DNA of 23,364 nt from a virus, in the IMG/VR virus record IMGVR_UViG_3300037258_000026, positions 1 to 23,364 of that record. One strand, 5' to 3'. Below, piece by piece: positions 20,663 to 23,364 of this stretch. The position numbers and the translations under genes are program-made. Under the pieces are notes generated by a model. The model was not told the origin of the DNA. It worked only from the letters and a program-made list of their open reading frames with translations, and made no database searches. Numbering within the stretch: position 1 is the stretch's first letter; the number at the start of each line of letters is the position of its first letter.

Positions 20663-21813
20663 CGGGCACCGGCCAGGAATCGCTCGGCCTCCTCGACCAC
20701 GGACTGGACGACCGGCTGCGTCCCTTTCGTCACATTCTGCGCCAGCCACTGGGCAAAGCGTCCATGCACCTCGACTGCGTGGTCGAAGCAGGCGAGCGGT
20801 GCATCCGCCGCGTCCTCGAAAAGTACGCCTTCGGCACTGAAAAGCAATACCGCACGGTTGAGGCATCTCTCGCAGTTGACATCCACATAGTTCGGTACGT
20901 TCTCGACCTTGATCTCCAGCGGCGCCTCCTGAGCAGCCGCACTCACGAGTGTTGCCTGGCGGGGGCGCTTGTAGAACCCGAATGCCGGGTCATCCTGACT
21001 CGCCTCCACGTTGGCCGTGAAGCGCACCGTATCGCCGCGCTCGGCCATCAGGCTCGCCGGTACCGTTCCCCACACCTTGTAGATACCGGCATCCGTCGTG
21101 ACCTTCACCAGCATCTTGAGGCTCGTTCCGTAGTAGCCCTCGTGGAGCTTGACCGATAGCACTTCGCCCTCGATCACGATGCCGTTGCCTGTGGGGGCCG
21201 TGGTGAGGATTTCCTCCACCACCGGCTCCATCGCCTGCTCGGTGTCACGCTGAACCGCCTTGATGATCGCAGCCAGTTGCTTGTCGCTGAGATTGCCGTA
21301 GCGGCGTCCCTTGCTCAGCACGTCCTTCACGAACGAGTTGGTGCTGGCGTCGAGTGCCGCCCAATCGGCCTTGGCGTGCTCGGCCCGGTATGCTTCCCAC
21401 GCCTTGACGAACCGCTGCATCTTGGCGTCGAGTGCCGCCGCCTTGCGCATTTTCTGGAAGTCAACCGTCGCCTTGGCGAAGCGGTTGTCCAGGCACGTCT
21501 CACCAACTGCGAGGTGGTCGCCCGTAGGCACGTGCTTTACGACCGCCACGTAGCGAATGGCGGCGCCGCAATGGTCGCACTGTCCGCCCGAATGGTACGG
21601 GGTGGTGGTTGCGGCCTCGATCAGGCCACGTAGCCAGCGCATTTTGGCGTTGGTCCAATTCGTGCCCTGCTGCTCGGTGCCGTCGTTCATGGTCCAGGTG
21701 CCACCCTCACCGATGTAGCTGCCTGCTGGGGGATGGTTGTCGTAGGCCCCCACGTAGGCGTAGTCCTCGGTGACGAGGTTGAGGGGGGAATGGATGTCTT
21801 TGCGACTGGTCAT
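20659..21813 (-). CDS. Zinc-ribbon and OB-like phage protein (384 aa)
   Basis: First gene behind the promoter at 21858-21886. The N-terminal part has a CDHCG knuckle (about residues 79-83) with AIRYVAVVKH and VGETCLDNRF, a likely zinc ribbon. The middle is helical (AAALDAKMQRFVKAWEAYRA). Residues about 215-295 look like an OB or S1-like barrel: VIEGEVLSVKLHEGYYGTS, KVWGTVPAS, then GDTVRFTANVEASQDDPAFG and FYKRPRQATL. The C-terminus has a second CERC pair. This architecture recurs in actinophages and suggests single-strand nucleic-acid binding, but no activity can be asserted. The start is ATG 21813, with AAAGGATCG about 12 bases upstream. Confidence 0.8.
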   Translation of the reverse strand: MTSRKDIHSPLNLVTEDYAYVGAYDNHPPAGSYIGEGGTWTMNDGTEQQGTNWTNAKMRWLRGLIEAATTTPYHSGGQCDHCGAAIRYVAVVKHVPTGDHLAVGETCLDNRFAKATVDFQKMRKAAALDAKMQRFVKAWEAYRAEHAKADWAALDASTNSFVKDVLSKGRRYGNLSDKQLAAIIKAVQRDTEQAMEPVVEEILTTAPTGNGIVIEGEVLSVKLHEGYYGTSLKMLVKVTTDAGIYKVWGTVPASLMAERGDTVRFTANVEASQDDPAFGFYKRPRQATLVSAAAQEAPLEIKVENVPNYVDVNCERCLNRAVLLFSAEGVLFEDAADAPLACFDHAVEVHGRFAQWLAQNVTKGTQPVVQSVVEEAERFLAGAR

Positions 21814-21857
21814 TTGCCGGTCGATCCTTTCGTCAGTGTGTTGCCTTGATAGTCCCC

Positions 21858-21886
21858 ATTGTACCCTAGTGGCCTAGGGGATTCAA
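21858..21886 (-). promoter_or_regulatory. Sigma70-type promoter
   Basis: On the minus strand a -35 element TTGAAT (21881-21886) and a -10 element TACAAT (21858-21863) are separated by exactly 17 bases, about 45 bases upstream of the start codon at 21813. Both hexamers match the consensus at four or five positions. It would drive the zinc/OB-like gene and probably the chain of small genes after it. Confidence 0.75.
21864..21879. promoter_or_regulatory. Inverted repeat (possible operator) inside the promoter spacer
   Basis: CCCTAG-TGGC-CTAGGG, a perfect 6-bp inverted repeat with a 4-base centre, fills the -10/-35 spacer of the promoter. A repressor bound there would block RNA polymerase. I found no second exact copy in the window. 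Confidence 0.5.
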
Positions 21887-21905
21887 GCGCCCTGACCTGG
21901 CAGTC

Positions 21906-22112
21906 TTAGGAAACCTGGGCCTTGATGATCCCATCCATGAACCAGTTCACGACCCGATCGTGCACCACCACTCCCATCAGTTCGGCCGCCGTAGGGCTGA
22001 ATCCCGCTGCCACGCACTTCTCGCGGTGGCCGTTGCTTATCTCGATGGCCTGAGCCAAGAAGTCAGCTAACTGCGCTAGAGCCTCTGCGGCCGAAAGGGG
22101 GGCGGGGCTCAT
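21906..22112 (-). CDS. Small helical protein (68 aa)
   Basis: ATG at 22112 overlaps the preceding stop (ATGA); the frame start four codons upstream (22124) is less likely. Reads SAAEALAQLADFLAQAIEIS, then VAAGFSPTAAELMGVVVHDR and a last helix. It ends shortly before the promoter region and has no visible terminator behind it. Function unknown. Confidence 0.68.
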   Translation of the reverse strand: MSPAPLSAAEALAQLADFLAQAIEISNGHREKCVAAGFSPTAAELMGVVVHDRVVNWFMDGIIKAQVS

Positions 22113-22312
22113 GCCACCCGCCATTCCGTTACCCAGCTGGGATCTCCCGGCTTGTGACGTGACTTCTCCGAATAGACGCGTCCCGGCATGATGCGTTCGG
22201 CCAGTAGCGTCTCAACCACGCTCCCTCCAGTAAGCCTCGTCAGGTGACGACGAATAACGCGGCCGTCTACTACGTGCGCTATGTCCAGCGTCCATCGAGC
22301 ACCGCTCGCCAT
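22109..22312 (-). CDS. Small beta-rich protein (67 aa)
   Basis: ATG at 22312 with a strong GGAAGGGG site. Reads MASGARWTLDIAHVVDGRVI, RRHLTRLTGGSVVETLLAER and RVYSEKSRHKPGDPSWVTEW. Looks like a single compact beta domain. No family recognised. Confidence 0.7.
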   Translation of the reverse strand: MASGARWTLDIAHVVDGRVIRRHLTRLTGGSVVETLLAERIMPGRVYSEKSRHKPGDPSWVTEWRVA

Positions 22313-22334
22313 ATCGTTTCCCCTTCCGATTCAT

Positions 22335-22628
22335 TCACCACTTGTAGATCCCATCCTCATCGAGCGCCGACCAGGCGATGTGGGCTTCGTTCCAAGCGCC
22401 AGCGCACGACCAATCCGATGGTGAACGCCCCACATTCTGCTGGAGTTTTTCCGTGATGCATCCAAACACGTACGCAACAATGCCCCATCCCCCGCTCTCA
22501 ATCAATAAACGCGAGACGTCCATGGTGATGGCGATGGTGTCATCATTATCGGTACGGACTGTTCCAGTGACTAAATACCAGTCGGGAAGGCCGTACATGA
22601 GCGTGTCGGGACCAGACACGATCTTCAT
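22335..22628 (-). CDS. Unknown protein (97 aa)
   Basis: ATG at 22628 overlaps the HicA-like stop (ATGA). Reads MKIVSGPDTLMYGLPDWYLV, TGTVRTDNDDTIAITMDVSR, LLIESGGWGIVAYVFGCITE. A mixed alpha/beta fold is likely. It sits just after the HicA-like gene where an antitoxin might be expected, but it does not resemble HicB as far as I can see. Confidence 0.68.
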   Translation of the reverse strand: MKIVSGPDTLMYGLPDWYLVTGTVRTDNDDTIAITMDVSRLLIESGGWGIVAYVFGCITEKLQQNVGRSPSDWSCAGAWNEAHIAWSALDEDGIYKW

Positions 22629-22840
22629 GGAATGTCCAGTCCGTGAGCACGCAGCCGCTTACGGACTGCCTTGACCAGGGTGGGCGACCCCGATGAGATA
22701 GGGATGGGTATGGCGTAGCTCTCATCAGGAGATGTGAGCTTGGGGTGCTTACCTGTGTAGGTGAATGACCATCCCGACTCCTCCGCTAGGTGCACCATGG
22801 CGCGGTAGTCCTTCGGAATCTTGTGACGTAGGCGATTCAT
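22625..22840 (-). CDS. HicA-like small protein (71 aa)
   Basis: Matches the HicA toxin-like dsRBD fold often found alone in actinophages: MNRLRHKIPKDYRAMVHLAE, GWSFTYTGKHPKLTSPDESY, AIPIPISSGSPTLVKAVRKR, LRAHGL. The 'GW....GKHP.l....g....iP.........vr..Lr..Gl' pattern is the family's outline. The catalytic His of HicA mRNA interferases (GSHH) corresponds to the H in GKHP here, so activity is possible but not assured. No HicB partner is adjacent. The ATG at 22840 overlaps the AAA+ stop; the longer frame start at 22990 was rejected. Confidence 0.75.
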   Translation of the reverse strand: MNRLRHKIPKDYRAMVHLAEESGWSFTYTGKHPKLTSPDESYAIPIPISSGSPTLVKAVRKRLRAHGLDIP

Positions 22841-23364
22841 AACGGCCGTAGCGCCTTGGCACGCCTCAGGATGGTTAATTCCTTGATCGCCGCCTCGGGA
22901 TCGTAGAGGTTGCGATGCATCACACCCACTACCTCGGCTGGAGTCAGCAATGTTCCTCCACTCGTCGGGCCACTGATGTCGCCAAGCCATTCGGGATAGA
23001 ACCAGCGCAGCAGACCCGCTATCTGCTCATTGGCGGCGAGTCCGAAATGCTCTCGCACATCCACTCGACCGGGCCGCGTCAATGCGTCGTCTAGTACCTC
23101 GGGGTGGTTGCTTGTCAGCACCGTTATCAATCCCCATGGGCTCGTCACTCCGTCAAGTGCATTGAGCAGGTCACTGAGGGATATCTGGTCCTCGTCATCA
23201 CGCTGGCGCGCCGCGTGGAACACATCAATGTCCTCAATCAACAACATCGAGCGCGGGGCCACACTCGATACGAGATCAATCAGGTTCGACCCCGATGTCA
23301 CGTCGCCCAGCGGGAGGTACCAGATGTCGAGTCCGAAATGATTTGCCAACGCTTTCGCTGCTGA
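22837..23364 (-). CDS. BCS1-like AAA+ ATPase, N-terminus beyond window
   Basis: C-terminal part of a AAA+ ATPase; the frame is open through the right edge (SAAKALANHFGLDIWYLPLG), so the Walker A loop lies just outside. Visible are NLIDLVSSVAPRSMLLIEDID with Walker B LLIEDID, SLSDLLNALDGV, sensor 1 VLTSNHPEVLDDAL, and the arginine-finger segment TRPGRVD. The order and wording match the BCS1/Rix7-type clade of classic AAA proteins, known in bacteria and phages mainly as predicted remodelling ATPases. The mitochondrial namesake's role should not be transferred. The stop overlaps the HicA-like start (ATGA), so the two are probably translated together. Confidence 0.88.
   Translation of the reverse strand, partial: SAAKALANHFGLDIWYLPLGDVTSGSNLIDLVSSVAPRSMLLIEDIDVFHAARQRDDEDQISLSDLLNALDGVTSPWGLITVLTSNHPEVLDDALTRPGRVDVREHFGLAANEQIAGLLRWFYPEWLGDISGPTSGGTLLTPAEVVGVMHRNLYDPEAAIKELTILRRAKALRPL

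Noticed and set aside
20441-20866. 141-aa extended form of the GQDGNAFAI protein
   Set aside because: The extra N-terminal 68 residues are Arg/Cys/Gly-rich shadow of the 384-aa gene; the internal ATG at 20662 forms the ATGA overlap typical of this genome.
1-23364. CRISPR array, insertion sequence, integrase or attachment site
   Set aside because: No regularly spaced repeats, transposase motifs or tyrosine/serine recombinase signatures are visible in any frame.

Overview
This window reads as one arm of a tailed double-stranded DNA bacteriophage (or prophage) genome, stored in reverse orientation: every convincing gene is on the minus strand and is read from right to left. The base composition is moderately GC-rich. 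Starts are ATG or GTG, and almost every gene joins the next by an ATGA or GTGA four-base overlap. Large terminase, intein-bearing portal, MuF-type minor head protein, ParB-domain methyltransferase, HicA-like protein and many tiny zinc-binding or one-helix membrane proteins together resemble phages of Actinobacteria. That host assignment is inference; no tRNA, integrase or host gene is visible.

Layout in transcription order (right to left). (1) 23364-21906: a BCS1-like AAA+ ATPase cut by the window edge, a HicA-like protein and three small unknowns. (2) 21886-21858: a strong sigma70-type promoter whose 17-bp spacer contains a perfect inverted repeat. (3) 21813-16045: a zinc/OB-like protein, then about 17 small genes in a tightly overlapped chain. 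Among them is a diverged paralogous family with an 'RPE..AKD.R.GD' N-terminus. (4) 15829-11891: the packaging module, consisting of ParB-N6/N4 methyltransferase, putative small terminase, AlpA-like HTH protein, CxxC protein and large terminase. (5) 11879-6915: an accessory block between terminase and portal. It holds a 121-nt highly structured non-coding element (11138-11258), several membrane proteins including a two-helix potassium channel with a canonical TVGYGD filter, and several zinc-knuckle proteins. (6) 6915-1: the head module, consisting of a portal protein interrupted by a complete 398-aa LAGLIDADG intein and fused to a C-terminal ParB-like domain, an 892-aa MuF-type minor head protein, and the start of an SH3-like protein that leaves the window. 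The major capsid gene would lie further left.

The packaging and head genes act together: small and large terminase bring DNA to the portal, and the MuF protein is normally a portal-associated or ejected minor head protein. The accessory genes between them look like host-interaction cargo. The items most worth a second look are the phage potassium channel and its apparent frameshift fusion to the upstream gene, the portal intein, the portal-ParB fusion, the structured RNA element, the promoter with an embedded palindrome, and the paralogous small-protein family. Four real-looking genes shorter than 60 codons (13457-13636, 16724-16870, 19941-20084, 20081-20185) were found by reading the gaps. 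No plus-strand gene is supported.
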